DNA of 64,000 bases from an uncultured Christensenella sp. (GCA_910577875.1 CAJTNY010000001.1:1-64000), one strand, 5' to 3'; counted from the first letter of the stretch, positions 49,659-58,244 are shown. Numbers and translations are program-made. The notes: a model not told the origin generated them from the letters alone.

Positions 49659-50390
49659 ATGCCTGAGCCCTATACTCCCCGCGTTTTCGGCTGGGAACAT
49701 CTTATATATCTTTTTTTATTTTTTGCGGTCTTCGCAGGGACTATCGTTGCGATTAAACTTAAAGTCAAAAAAGAAAAAACTCTCGATATTTTAATTAAAT
49801 GTCTCGGAGGTTTTCTTCTCGTTCTCATAATATGGAACAGAATTTCAATAGCTATCCATAAACACAGCGCCTGGTTCCTTATTCCCGACAGTTTCTGCGG
49901 TCTGTCGAGCCTGTGTCTGGCTATTTGCGCTCTTGCCTGCAAACGCGACGCGCTACCGTTCCACTGTCTTTGCTATATCTCTTTCTGGGGCGGCGCAATA
50001 GTAACTTTTTATCCCGACTTTTTAGGTCAGGCCTCAAGCTTTATGTACCACGCGACTATATCCGGTATGCTCCACCACGGCGCGGCGCTGTATATTTCCG
50101 TGCTAATGATTATAACAGGTTACGTAAAACCTTCGCTTAAAAAGTTTTACGCGTTCCCAATCGGATTATGTTTCTTTATGTGTTTCGGAATATTTTTAAT
50201 AGACGCGCTCGGATTCGAAACGGCTATGTTCATAGGCAAACCGCTTATTCCGAACACTTACCTGACCTGGTATGTAATGTCCGTGCTTCTTATTGGCGGA
50301 ACGCTCGCAGGAGTGTGCATATACGAATATGTATTAAAGAAAAGAAAATGCAAAATAAACTGCGTCAAAGAAAATACGGCGGACTCGTAA
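49659..50390 (+). CDS. YwaF/TIGR02206-type membrane protein
   Basis: A 243-residue integral membrane protein with about seven helices. It has the YwaF-family pattern WEHLIYLFLFF near the start, then PDSFCGLSSLCLAICAL, LCYISFWGGAIVTFYPDF and MYHATISGMLHHGAALY, the last with paired histidines conserved in that family. Function unknown. GGAGG lies 6 bases before ATG, and a promoter (TTGTAA, 17 bases, TATAAT) ends at about 49640. Followed by a terminator. Confidence 0.75.
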   Translation: MPEPYTPRVFGWEHLIYLFLFFAVFAGTIVAIKLKVKKEKTLDILIKCLGGFLLVLIIWNRISIAIHKHSAWFLIPDSFCGLSSLCLAICALACKRDALPFHCLCYISFWGGAIVTFYPDFLGQASSFMYHATISGMLHHGAALYISVLMIITGYVKPSLKKFYAFPIGLCFFMCFGIFLIDALGFETAMFIGKPLIPNTYLTWYVMSVLLIGGTLAGVCIYEYVLKKRKCKINCVKENTADS

Positions 50391-50399
50391 GTCCGCCGT
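50376..50399. terminator. Bidirectional terminator
   Basis: Arms 50376-50385 and 50390-50399 (ACGGCGGACT / AGTCCGCCGT), loop CGTA, between convergent genes. Confidence 0.8.
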
Positions 50400-50419
50400 T
50401 ATTCTTTTAATTGAACGTT

Positions 50420-51433
50420 TTATTCGGAAGCAAAACGCTCGAACAATAAATCGTTCGACATTATCGCACCCGCGCCTATCACGGCGGCAAGCTGGGGTTC
50501 TTCCGATAAGTTTACTGTTATACCGAGTTTATTTTCTATATACTCCGCGAGCCCGTCCATTTTAATAAGTCCGCCCGAAAGATAAACTCCTCCGCGCACA
50601 ATTCCCGAGGCGACCTCAGCAGGAAGTTTTGCCATTACAGCCGAAACGTATTCAAGAATCTTATCGACGTATGTTTCTATTATTTCCTTAATCTGCGATG
50701 AATTGACGGCAATCTGTGCGGGTGCTCCGCTCGAAATCTCTCTTCCGTCGGCTATCGTCATTTTATTGTCGTCGTTCAAAAGACTGCCCACCGTATTTTT
50801 AAGACGTTCCGCAGTCAACGCGCCTATCTTCAAATTGCGGTTGTCGGCAAATTCGTCGATTATGTGTACGTCTATATTTCCTCCGCCGAGATTGACGTTG
50901 ACTCCCGCGATAAGTCCGTCCTGCGAAAGCGCGGCTATATTAGTTATGCCGTAGCCTATATCCAGACAGAACATCGGCGTGCTTTCGTTTATTGCAGTGT
51001 TATGACCGAGTACGGCGGCAAACGGCGTCAGCGTAAAGAACACCGAGCCTATTCTACATTCGTCTGCAAGTCTTTTATATTTCTCTTTCAATTCTGGTTT
51101 ACAGCCGCAGGGAAGTATAAACAGTACCTCTGCGCGCTTGGCTTTTTTACGCGTTATTTCTACCTTTTCGAGAAAGTATTCCAAAAGGCAAGCGGCAAGA
51201 TTTTCGTGTACTATATCTCCCTCAAATACGGGATTCAATATATGAGTATTGACCGCCGCTCTTCCTGAAAGCGCGCGCGCTTTGTCGCCGAAAGCCTTTA
51301 CGCTCAGAACCCTTTCTCCGCCGTCGTTAACCTCTTCGACGGCAATACAGGTAGCTTCTTTGAGCACGACTCCGCAGCCAGGGATATATATTTTAGTTTC
51401 GCACGAACCGAAATCAATTGCAAGCGCAGTCAT
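50420..51433 (-). CDS. MreB-like actin-family cell-shape protein
   Basis: A 337-residue actin-like ATPase. It starts MTALAIDFGSCETKIYI, where the usual phosphate-1 loop D-L-G-T-A-N-T is changed to D-F-G-S-C-E-T. Phosphate 2 CLDIGYGITNIAALS near residue 158 and the adenosine motif YLSGGLIKMDGL near residue 290 are clear. Length equals MreB. Sequence is divergent, so it may be an MreB paralogue (Mbl/MreBH-like) that shapes the cell by guiding wall synthesis. GAGG before ATG 51433, one base after maf, so the two are coupled. Confidence 0.8.
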   Translation of the reverse strand: MTALAIDFGSCETKIYIPGCGVVLKEATCIAVEEVNDGGERVLSVKAFGDKARALSGRAAVNTHILNPVFEGDIVHENLAACLLEYFLEKVEITRKKAKRAEVLFILPCGCKPELKEKYKRLADECRIGSVFFTLTPFAAVLGHNTAINESTPMFCLDIGYGITNIAALSQDGLIAGVNVNLGGGNIDVHIIDEFADNRNLKIGALTAERLKNTVGSLLNDDNKMTIADGREISSGAPAQIAVNSSQIKEIIETYVDKILEYVSAVMAKLPAEVASGIVRGGVYLSGGLIKMDGLAEYIENKLGITVNLSEEPQLAAVIGAGAIMSNDLLFERFASE

Positions 51434-51434
51434 C

Positions 51435-51983
51435 TTAACATACCTCTTCAAGCATTTTCTTAACAAGATTAACAGGCAGTCCGACAACGTTCGTATAACT
51501 GCCGAAATATTCCTTTACAATACCGCCGTCCTGTATTCCGTAGCTTCCAGCTTTATCGAGAGGCGAACCTCCGTCAACATAATTTTTTATAAAATCGTCC
51601 GAAAGCACGTTGAATTTCACTTCCGTCTTTTCAAAACCGGAAAGCCTTTTGTTTTTGTTCCTGACGCAAACGCCAGTAACGACGTAGTGTGTTTTGCCGG
51701 AAAGTCTTTTCAATGTAGCGTAAGCGTCGTTTTCATCTTTCGGCTTACCCAAAATTTCGCCCTCGAACACTACTACCGTATCGCAACCGATTACAGTCGA
51801 ATCCCCGTGATTTTCAAACACTTCGTCACACTTGCTTTCCGCAAGAGATACAGCCGTCTGTTCCGGGAATATCGAAATATTAACTTTTTCTTCCGCCGTT
51901 GCGGGCAATACTTCGAAAGACGGAATTACCAACGACAGCAGTTCCTTTCTTCTCGGAGATGCACTTGCAAGTATAAATTTCAT
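51435..51983 (-). CDS. maf: Maf-family nucleotide pyrophosphatase
   Basis: A 182-residue enzyme that hydrolyses dTTP, UTP and modified nucleotides. Family start FILASASPRRKELLSLV, then VSLAESKCDEV, IGCDTVVVFEGEILGKPKD near residue 68 (catalytic Asp) and DKAGSYGIQDGG near residue 143. Linkage to an MreB-type gene is common in Firmicutes. The ppx gene lies upstream beyond a terminator. Confidence 0.94.
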   Translation of the reverse strand: MKFILASASPRRKELLSLVIPSFEVLPATAEEKVNISIFPEQTAVSLAESKCDEVFENHGDSTVIGCDTVVVFEGEILGKPKDENDAYATLKRLSGKTHYVVTGVCVRNKNKRLSGFEKTEVKFNVLSDDFIKNYVDGGSPLDKAGSYGIQDGGIVKEYFGSYTNVVGLPVNLVKKMLEEVC

Positions 51984-51996
51984 TGAAGTTAATTAA

Positions 51997-52019
51997 AATG
52001 CCGCTTACCGAGCGGCATT
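51997..52019 (-). terminator. Hairpin between ppx and maf
   Basis: Arms 51997-52005 and 52011-52019 (AATGCCGCT / AGCGGCATT), loop TACCG, then TTTTAATTAA in minus direction. Confidence 0.75.
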
Positions 52020-52065
52020 GTTCAAATATTTTACGTTGCGGGGAGCATTGCAGTTCCCGCGTAAA

Positions 52066-53580
52066 TTACAAAATTTCAAGATTTTTATGGAAACACTTTT
52101 TGAACTCAGCACTCGCCAACATCGCATTACGGATTTCAAGCGTTGCGTCCGCTTCCACTTCCGTCTTCATTATAACGGAATCGCCGAGAATATCGCAGTT
52201 TATAGATTTCACCGTACCCGACATTGCCCTGTCAAGACTTTCGGCGATTCTGAGCATTATCCCGAGACGCTTGACGATTTCTATATCATCCTCGTTAAGT
52301 ATTTCGCGGTAACGAGCCCAATCGTAAGCATTGATGTCTTCTCTGTTATGACAGCAAGCCGTGAACGCGGCGAGCACGATATCCCTGTGCGATACGCCGT
52401 AAAGATTGGAATTTAAAATCATATAACAGCTGTGGCGCTGGTGGTTATAGAATTTCATCCGCTGTCCGCAGTCGTGAAGGGTAGCGGCAATTTTCAAAAC
52501 TCTCAGATACTGTCTGGGGAATTTATGCAACACTCTCAACTGTTTAAAAAGCTGTATACTTAAATTTACGACGTGTTCAACGTGCCTTTCATCTACGCCG
52601 TAATATTTTACAAGCGTCGTAAGCGAGTAATTCAAAACGTCCGAAATAGGCTTTTCTTCGGTTATCGGAAGAGCCTGATTGAACATAATTCCTTCTCTCA
52701 GCCCCGCCGCCGACATAATAAACCTCTCGAATTTGAAGAACGAGATAAACGACTTGATTATCGCAAGAGCAGCCGGTAGAATATCTGCGCGCTCAGCCGA
52801 AAGACCTTTGATTTTTTTCTTTTTATCGAGGTCGAGAACTTTAATCATATCGTAAACGGGCATAAAATCTTCCGTCAGCATAGTGTAGTTATGCACGTTG
52901 TCCAAAGGATATTTATGCACCATTTTGCTTATTTTGAAAAGATTTCTGAACGAACCGCCTACGCCTATCATCTGCACGTCGGGGTCGATTTCGAGTAACC
53001 ATTCGACTTTTTTAAGCTGTTCTATAAAAAATTCTTCGATTTTTTTCGCAACTTCTTCTGGTTTTAAACCTTCTTCGCTAAACAAGCCCGTAAGGGTAAC
53101 CGCGCCGAAAGGCAAGGTTACGTGATTTAATATATTGCGTCTGTTATAATAAACGATTTTGGTCGAACCGCCGCCTATTTCGAGAATAATTCCCTTAGGC
53201 ACGTCCATAGTGTTTATAACCCCGCGGTAAACGTAAACCGCTTCTTCCTCGGCAGTTAAAACTCGTATCTTAATTCCGCAGCTCGCCTGAATTTCATCAA
53301 GAAAACTGCGCTGATTTTTGGCACGGCGGACCGCCGCGGTCGCTACCGCTATTATGCGCGTAACTCCGCTTGCGTCGCAAAGCTTTCGGAACATCTTTAA
53401 CGTCTTAATGGTTTCGGCAACGCGTTGGGGCTTCAAAAATCCGTCGCGCTCCATATCCTGCCCAAGCCTTACGCTTTCTTTTAATTCGTCGACTACCATG
53501 AAATAGCCGTCCGCGAATAGATTTACTATTACGAGTCTTGCAGAGTTCGAGCCTAAATCTATAATGCCTATCTTTTCCAA
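52066..53580 (-). CDS. ppx: Ppx/GppA exopolyphosphatase-family protein with HD domain
   Basis: A 504-residue protein hydrolysing polyphosphate or pppGpp. N-terminal ASKHA domain: IGIIDLGSNSARLVI at residue 3, ATAAVRRAKN and LEIGGGSTKIVYY near residue 140. C-terminal HD-like domain (near residues 320-480) has IAATLHDCGQRMKFYNHQRHS, with the metal-binding HD pair. The TTG start at 53580 is preceded by GGAGAG six bases away. Whether polyphosphate or pppGpp is preferred cannot be read from the sequence. Confidence 0.92.
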   Translation of the reverse strand: MEKIGIIDLGSNSARLVIVNLFADGYFMVVDELKESVRLGQDMERDGFLKPQRVAETIKTLKMFRKLCDASGVTRIIAVATAAVRRAKNQRSFLDEIQASCGIKIRVLTAEEEAVYVYRGVINTMDVPKGIILEIGGGSTKIVYYNRRNILNHVTLPFGAVTLTGLFSEEGLKPEEVAKKIEEFFIEQLKKVEWLLEIDPDVQMIGVGGSFRNLFKISKMVHKYPLDNVHNYTMLTEDFMPVYDMIKVLDLDKKKKIKGLSAERADILPAALAIIKSFISFFKFERFIMSAAGLREGIMFNQALPITEEKPISDVLNYSLTTLVKYYGVDERHVEHVVNLSIQLFKQLRVLHKFPRQYLRVLKIAATLHDCGQRMKFYNHQRHSCYMILNSNLYGVSHRDIVLAAFTACCHNREDINAYDWARYREILNEDDIEIVKRLGIMLRIAESLDRAMSGTVKSINCDILGDSVIMKTEVEADATLEIRNAMLASAEFKKCFHKNLEIL

Positions 53581-53688
53581 ATTACACTCTCCTGGCGGCT
53601 GTCCGATTTATCGCCGTTAATACTGTTATCGGGTCTGTCCGCTTGCTGACGATTATAACATAATTAATATAATTTGTATATATTTTTT

Positions 53689-53721
53689 AAAAATCTTTGT
53701 GCAAATTGCACAAAGATTTTT
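53689..53721 (-). terminator. Terminator after the folate operon
   Basis: Perfect 16-base arms 53689-53704 and 53706-53721 around a single base, T-rich at both ends. It ends the folC-folP-folBK transcript. The rest of the 150-base gap up to ppx shows nothing else. Confidence 0.85.
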
Positions 53722-53732
53722 TGTCATAATAC

Positions 53733-54500
53733 TTATTTTAACAGATGAGGAGCAATTTGTTTCAACGGAATTTTAACAAAATCGCGCTGTTCGTAATCGG
53801 GATGCGGAATTGTCAGCGTTTCATCGCAGACTGTTTTTCCGCCGAAAAATATTATATCTATATCGAGCGTTCTATCGTCCCAACGGACGGTGCGCACCCT
53901 GCCGCATTCCGATTCGATGCGGTGTATTTCGTCAAGCAGAGCATGCGGAGTCAAAAACGTCGAAACGCAGACGGCACAGTTTAAAAATTCATTCTTTGCC
54001 ACTCCTCCGTATGGCTGAGTACGGAGGTAATCGGAAACTTTTTCAACTGATATTCCGCGCGTCGAATCAAGTTTTTTTATCGCTTCACCGAGAAGTTCTT
54101 CCCTGTTTCCCAAACTCGAACCGAGAGAGAGGTAAGCTTTTTCTCTCTCGCATTTCACGGTAACCGCTACGCTCTCGAATTTTCTTTTCATAGGTGCGTC
54201 GGGTTTATAAACCGTCAGCGTTACCTTTTCCGCCGTTTCGAAATTTTCCATTAATGCGAACACGCATTCATATGCAAGTTTTTCAATCAGATTAAATACA
54301 TTGTTCTCCGTTATTTCCGTAATAAGTCTGCACGCTTTTGAATAGTTGATTGTATCGTTTATATCGTCGGTTTTAAAAGATTTGAAAAAGTTCGTTTCAA
54401 TATCGACATCGAAAACAAAGCTCTGTTTATCCGTCTTTTCGAAATCGTTTACGCCGTGACAGGCGGAAATTTCGAGCGCGCGTATTTTAATTGCGTTCAT
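53733..54500 (-). CDS. folBK: Fused dihydroneopterin aldolase (FolB) and HPPK (FolK)
   Basis: A 255-residue bifunctional folate enzyme. Residues 1 to about 115 are FolB (IKIRALEISACHGVNDFEK, then NYSKACRLI and LIEKLAYEC), making hydroxymethyl-dihydropterin. Residues about 118-255 are FolK, the pyrophosphokinase (AYLSLGSSLGNREE, RTQPYGG, and RTLDIDIIFFG with metal Asp pair, then IPHPDYEQRDFV). The usual W-G-P-R-T reads W-D-D-R-T here. Overlaps folP by 14 bases. Its substrate dihydroneopterin should come from FolE, whose gene is decayed in this operon. Confidence 0.95.
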   Translation of the reverse strand: MNAIKIRALEISACHGVNDFEKTDKQSFVFDVDIETNFFKSFKTDDINDTINYSKACRLITEITENNVFNLIEKLAYECVFALMENFETAEKVTLTVYKPDAPMKRKFESVAVTVKCEREKAYLSLGSSLGNREELLGEAIKKLDSTRGISVEKVSDYLRTQPYGGVAKNEFLNCAVCVSTFLTPHALLDEIHRIESECGRVRTVRWDDRTLDIDIIFFGGKTVCDETLTIPHPDYEQRDFVKIPLKQIAPHLLK

Positions 54501-55266
54501 ATTCCTCCTTTATCGCCGCAACGTTCTCCTTAACGTCGTGGACCCTGACGAACAATACTTTTTTTCTTACCGCAAGACGCGTGCTTTCAACCGTCTGCGG
54601 GAGCCTGTCCTCCGCATTTCCGCCGAACATTGATTTTCTGCTCGTACCTAACAGCAAAGGATAACCGAGAACGGAAAGTTTTTCGTAGCCATTCATAAGT
54701 TCGTGATTTTGTTCGCGCGTCTTTGCAAATCCGATTCCGCCGTCAAGGCAGATTCTATCTTTATCTACTCCCGCGTTTAAAGCCCGAACCGCTCCGTCTT
54801 TCAGAAACGAAACTATCTGAGAGAAAATATCACCCGAAAGCGTCTTTTCGGCGTTATGCATAATGCATACGGACGCGCCGTGTTTTGCTATTACTTCCGC
54901 CATATCTTCATCGTGCGCAAGCCCCCAAACATCGTTTATCATATCAGCGCCGAGAGATAACGCGGCTTCCGCGCTTTCGGAAAAATAGGTATCTACCGAA
55001 ACGGGAATATCGAAGTTTTGCTTTATAAGCTTCAAGGGACGTTCGAAACGAGATATTTCACAGTCGGCGGAAACTTCGGTATATCCCGGTCTTGTCGACT
55101 GCGCGCCTATATCTATCACAGCCGCTCCGTCTTTTATCGCCTTTTCAACCGTCTTTAATACGGTATACTCGTCGTTACGGCTCTCTTTCCAGAAACTGTC
55201 GGGCGTGAGATTGACTATCGCCATAACATAAGTGTAATTTTTAAATATTTCTTTTCCTATAATCAT
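54487..55266 (-). CDS. folP: Dihydropteroate synthase
   Basis: Joins p-aminobenzoate to hydroxymethyl-dihydropterin pyrophosphate. The 259-residue TIM-barrel has MAIVNLTPDSFW near residue 14, DIGAQSTRPG near 51, SVDTYFSE near 97, MINDVWGL, and the C-terminal VRVHDV. The usual D-G-G-x-x is in CLDGGIGFAKT. The family-length match is good, and all loop residues that bind pterin are recognisable. It follows the folE remnant and overlaps folBK. Confidence 0.95.
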   Translation of the reverse strand: MIIGKEIFKNYTYVMAIVNLTPDSFWKESRNDEYTVLKTVEKAIKDGAAVIDIGAQSTRPGYTEVSADCEISRFERPLKLIKQNFDIPVSVDTYFSESAEAALSLGADMINDVWGLAHDEDMAEVIAKHGASVCIMHNAEKTLSGDIFSQIVSFLKDGAVRALNAGVDKDRICLDGGIGFAKTREQNHELMNGYEKLSVLGYPLLLGTSRKSMFGGNAEDRLPQTVESTRLAVRKKVLFVRVHDVKENVAAIKEEYERN

Positions 55267-55511
55267 TTTTTTATAATCTTTTCTTCGGGGAACTCGCCCG
55301 CAATGCTGAACAAAATCGTTTTACTTAACTTTTTGTTACATCGGCATGTATTAAACATATGCTCGGCTTAGCATATGTCCATAAAACTTTCGGCAGTTTC
55401 ACATTCGATAGAAATCAATCCGGCAAACGCATCCCCAACCCTTCTCGAAGTTTCTTTAAGCCCTTCGCGCGTTCTGTCTTAGCCGAGCGCGTCGAGCAAA
55501 TCTTAGATTGC
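55267..55511 (-). pseudogene. folE: Decayed folE (GTP cyclohydrolase I)
   Basis: In the gap between folC and folP the minus-strand frame from 55511 to 55368 reads AI-stop-DLLDALG-stop-DRTREGLKETSRRVG, then DAFAGLIS, matching the N-terminal part of GTP cyclohydrolase I (the L-L-x-A-L-G-E-D-x-x-R-E-G-L-x-x-T-P-x-R-V signature). Two TAA codons occupy positions where Glu is usual, fitting GAA to TAA changes. The central catalytic part, with the zinc Cys/His motifs, is missing. Bases 55320-55267 may hold part of the old C-terminus (SALR, GEF), but this is weak. A 9-base inverted repeat (55355-55363, 55370-55378) lies at the deletion. Confidence 0.8.
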
Positions 55512-55513
55512 TT

Positions 55514-56629
55514 TTATAGCCTTTTCTCTATCCATTCTTTTGCCTCCTTCAACAGCGTAAACGAACCGCAGACCGCCACTGTCGGCGCATCAGCCGCAGC
55601 CAAAGCGTCGGTTACGCTTAAAGCTGTTTTAACGTCGGCAAAATACTTTTCGCAGACAGAGCGCGTTTCAGATAAACTCCTAGCGCGCGGACCCGTACAC
55701 GCAACCGCAATAATCCCGTCCGCAAGACCTTTTAAGCGCCCTAGATTTCCTTCTATATCTTTATCGGAAAGACAACCGAAAATTATAATCTTTTTTCCCT
55801 TGCGCTGTCCGAGAAAATTTGCAAGAGGCTCGAAAGCAGACGGGTTATGCGCGCCGTCGAGAATATAGCTCCGTCCGCAAACTTCGAATTTTTCCAGTCT
55901 TCCGCACGGACGCGTATTTTTTATTCCTTCGTAAACAGCTTTCCCGTCAAGTCCTAAAATTTCCGCGCCTTTTATAACCGTTGCAGCATTGTAAGGCTGT
56001 AAATTACCGCACGCATTGATTTCATAACCTTTACAGAGGTTTAAATCCGCAAACACTGTACCGAGTTTTTCGAAATACCGTCTAGCTTCTTCGGACTGGT
56101 AAGAATTTACGACAACGGGACAGTTTTTTATAATACCCGCTTTCTGACTGCAAATTTCAGTAACCGTATCGCCCAAATAATCCGTATGCTCCAAAGATAC
56201 GGAAGTTATGACGGCAAGTTCTTTTCTGAAAACCGCATTCGTTGCGTCCGTAAGACCGCCCATACCGCACTCTATTACCGCCCATTCGCAGCCCTCTTTA
56301 TAAAAAGCGTACAATACTCCCGCCGTTTCAATTTCGAATTCAGACGCATTGATGCCGTCGGAGACCGCTCTCGCCTGTCCGAAATATTTTTTAATCTGCT
56401 TATCAGAAAGGCAAGTTGCGTTTATTTTGAACTGGTCGTTGTAGGAGTAAACCAAAGGCGAAGTGAAGGTTCCCGTCCTTTTCCCCGCGGAAATAAGAAC
56501 GTTTGTAAAAAATTCTGCGGTAGAGCCTTTACCGTTAGTACCTGCTATATGAATTATTTTTAATTTTTTATCGGGACTGCCGAGCCTGTCTAAAATTTTA
56601 CGCGTCGGCTCGGTACTTAAATTATTCAC
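55514..56629 (-). CDS. folC: Folylpolyglutamate/dihydrofolate synthase
   Basis: A 371-residue Mur-ligase-type enzyme adding glutamate to (dihydro)folates. P-loop IAGTNGKGSTAEF near residue 29, Mg site E-C-G-M-G-G-L-T-D-A-T-N near residue 119, SLEHTDYLGDT, and C-terminal LDGAHNPSAF near residue 258. The start is GTG at 56629. TATAAT on the minus strand (56636-56641) ends 6 bases before this GTG, so it appears to be leaderless. It heads the operon folC-(folE remnant)-folP-folBK. At 371 residues it is shorter than the usual 420-430. Confidence 0.93.
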   Translation of the reverse strand: MNNLSTEPTRKILDRLGSPDKKLKIIHIAGTNGKGSTAEFFTNVLISAGKRTGTFTSPLVYSYNDQFKINATCLSDKQIKKYFGQARAVSDGINASEFEIETAGVLYAFYKEGCEWAVIECGMGGLTDATNAVFRKELAVITSVSLEHTDYLGDTVTEICSQKAGIIKNCPVVVNSYQSEEARRYFEKLGTVFADLNLCKGYEINACGNLQPYNAATVIKGAEILGLDGKAVYEGIKNTRPCGRLEKFEVCGRSYILDGAHNPSAFEPLANFLGQRKGKKIIIFGCLSDKDIEGNLGRLKGLADGIIAVACTGPRARSLSETRSVCEKYFADVKTALSVTDALAAADAPTVAVCGSFTLLKEAKEWIEKRL

Positions 56630-56699
56630 CGAAACATTATAACATACCGAAGCGGCAATTTACAAGAATATTGAAAATAATTTTGTACAAACTTATTTT

Positions 56700-57374
56700 A
56701 TGGCTCTGATTTTTATTCGCACGGCGATTATATTTATTACACTGCTTTTTATAATGCGCCTTATGGGAAAAAGCCAAATCGGCGAAATGCAGGCGTTTGA
56801 ATTCGTAATATCACTCGTAATTGCGGAGCTCGCCTGTATTCCTATGGCGGACTCCTCTATTCCGTTGCTTTACGGAATAATTGCCATTGTCGCAATATTC
56901 GTTCTTCACCAGATAGTAGTTATATTGGATTTGCTTTTTAAACCCGCCAAGACGGCTATATGCGGAAAACCGTCGGTAGTGATAAATAAAAACGGCATTG
57001 ACGAATATCAGCTTAAAAAGAACAATCTCGATGTCAGCGACCTTATAGAAAGTATGCGCGTTGCGGGTTATTTTTCTCTCGACGACGTCTACTACGGTTT
57101 ATACGAAGCAAACGGAAGTTTTTCCGCGCTCGAAAATCCCGAACGCTCCTCTTCTTCTCTGTCGCTTCTTTTAATAGAAAGCGGAAAAGCAGACAAAAAA
57201 AATCTTACCGCGTGCGGAATCGGGCAAGACAGTCTCGATAAATTTTTGAAAGAGCAGAAAACCAAACTTAAGGAAGTAGTAGCTATGACAGTCAACGGCG
57301 ACGGCAGAGTTTATTTCCAGAAACGCGGTGAAAAATACAGAATACTAAATATGGAGGTCCGCGGAGAATGGTAA
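56700..57374 (+). CDS. YetF-like DUF421 membrane protein
   Basis: A 224-residue protein with three N-terminal membrane helices (FIRTAIIFITLLFIMRLMGK; FEFVISLVIAELACIP; GIIAIVAIFVLHQIVVILDL) and a C-terminal cytoplasmic alpha/beta DUF421 domain with GKPSVVINKNGIDEYQLKKN, SLDDVYYGLYEANGSFSAL. This is the YetF family of spore-lineage Firmicutes. Function is largely unknown, possibly in germination or envelope. Overlaps the DUF4363 gene by 7 bases. Confidence 0.88.
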   Translation: MALIFIRTAIIFITLLFIMRLMGKSQIGEMQAFEFVISLVIAELACIPMADSSIPLLYGIIAIVAIFVLHQIVVILDLLFKPAKTAICGKPSVVINKNGIDEYQLKKNNLDVSDLIESMRVAGYFSLDDVYYGLYEANGSFSALENPERSSSSLSLLLIESGKADKKNLTACGIGQDSLDKFLKEQKTKLKEVVAMTVNGDGRVYFQKRGEKYRILNMEVRGEW

Positions 57375-57745
57375 AATCTATAATTTATACGCTCGTGGCT
57401 TTTATTCTTTGCCTTGCTCTCTTTATTGGCGTAGACCTTTATATGAAAAAACAGTTCGAAGACTTTCACGACGCGCTCCAAACGCTTTACAGAAAAGTCG
57501 AGGACGAAACCGCGAACCGCGAAGACGGTTACGCGGTGAGAAGTCTATGGTCGGACAAAAAGAAAAAACTTCACATTTTTATCCCGCACAACGATATTTC
57601 ATATGTAGACTATTGGCTTAGCGAAGCCTGCGGACTTATTTACTGCGGACAATATGAACTTGCGCTCGGCAAAATAGAAGTATTACAGGAGATTGCTAAA
57701 AATCTCCCCGACGGATACAGATTAAAATTAGAAAATATATTATAA
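57368..57745 (+). CDS. DUF4363-type membrane-anchored protein
   Basis: A 125-residue protein with a single N-terminal helix (IIYTLVAFILCLALFIGVDLY) and an outside helical region with WSDKKKKLHIFIPHNDISYVD and a closing KIEVLQEIAKNL. The W-x-x-x-x-x-x-x-H-x-D pattern and its pairing with YetF in one overlapping operon fit DUF4363. Function unknown; in Clostridia the two genes usually occur together, which supports a joint role. Confidence 0.85.
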   Translation: MVKSIIYTLVAFILCLALFIGVDLYMKKQFEDFHDALQTLYRKVEDETANREDGYAVRSLWSDKKKKLHIFIPHNDISYVDYWLSEACGLIYCGQYELALGKIEVLQEIAKNLPDGYRLKLENIL

Positions 57746-57831
57746 AATTACAAAAATTTAACGGCAAACTTACTAATTAATTTCGCCAATTCAATACAAC
57801 TGAATGCAGACATACTCAAATACCGAACGGT

Positions 57832-58164
57832 TTACTCGTATTCGTCGTAACTGCGTCTGTCAGGCGGACAGGGCGGAGGGCAATTATTCGGCGGGCGCTT
57901 GGGCGGGCGCGGAGGTTCGGGCGGAGGACATTTTTCGCGTTCCGTTCTGACGAGTACCGCGTCCTCGCCTATTTTCACAACCTGCTTTATAGGAATAAAA
58001 ATTTCCTGTTTGGAAAATCTGAATCCTTTACAACCGGTAACGGTTATACCCGTAAAATTATTTTCGGGATAAGAAACGGTTATATCGCAGACCTTTCCGA
58101 GATTTTTGCCGTCGCTTAAACTTATTACGTCCTTTTGTTTGAGCTGAGAAAAATTAAATTCCAT
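57832..58164 (-). CDS. PRC-barrel protein (YlmC/YmxH-like) with proline-rich tail
   Basis: A 110-residue protein. Residues 1-75 form a PRC barrel (FSQLKQKDVISLSDGKNLGKV, then NNFTGITVTG and IFIPIKQVVKIGEDAVLV), as in YlmC/YmxH proteins of sporulating Firmicutes. Residues about 78-105 are unusually rich in proline and cysteine (four P-P-P or C-P-P blocks), followed by DRRSYDEYE. Such a tail is not part of the usual family. ATG 58164 is chosen as start; the frame is open 45 bases further but lacks family character. cvpA lies upstream past a terminator. Confidence 0.85.
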   Translation of the reverse strand: MEFNFSQLKQKDVISLSDGKNLGKVCDITVSYPENNFTGITVTGCKGFRFSKQEIFIPIKQVVKIGEDAVLVRTEREKCPPPEPPRPPKRPPNNCPPPCPPDRRSYDEYE

Positions 58165-58196
58165 AATAACTTTCAAAAAAATATTTATAATAATAT

Positions 58197-58229
58197 ATGC
58201 GGCAAGCAATAAAATATTGCTTGCCGCAT
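58197..58229. terminator. Terminator between cvpA and the PRC-barrel gene
   Basis: Perfect 15-base arms 58197-58211 and 58215-58229 (ATGCGGCAAGCAATA / TATTGCTTGCCGCAT), loop AAA. Confidence 0.85.
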
Positions 58230-58244
58230 TATTTGTTTTTAATT

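Noticed and set aside
55359..55868. 169-codon plus-strand frame over the folC end and the folE remnant
   Set aside because: It is antisense to folC and to the folE pseudogene; no domain.
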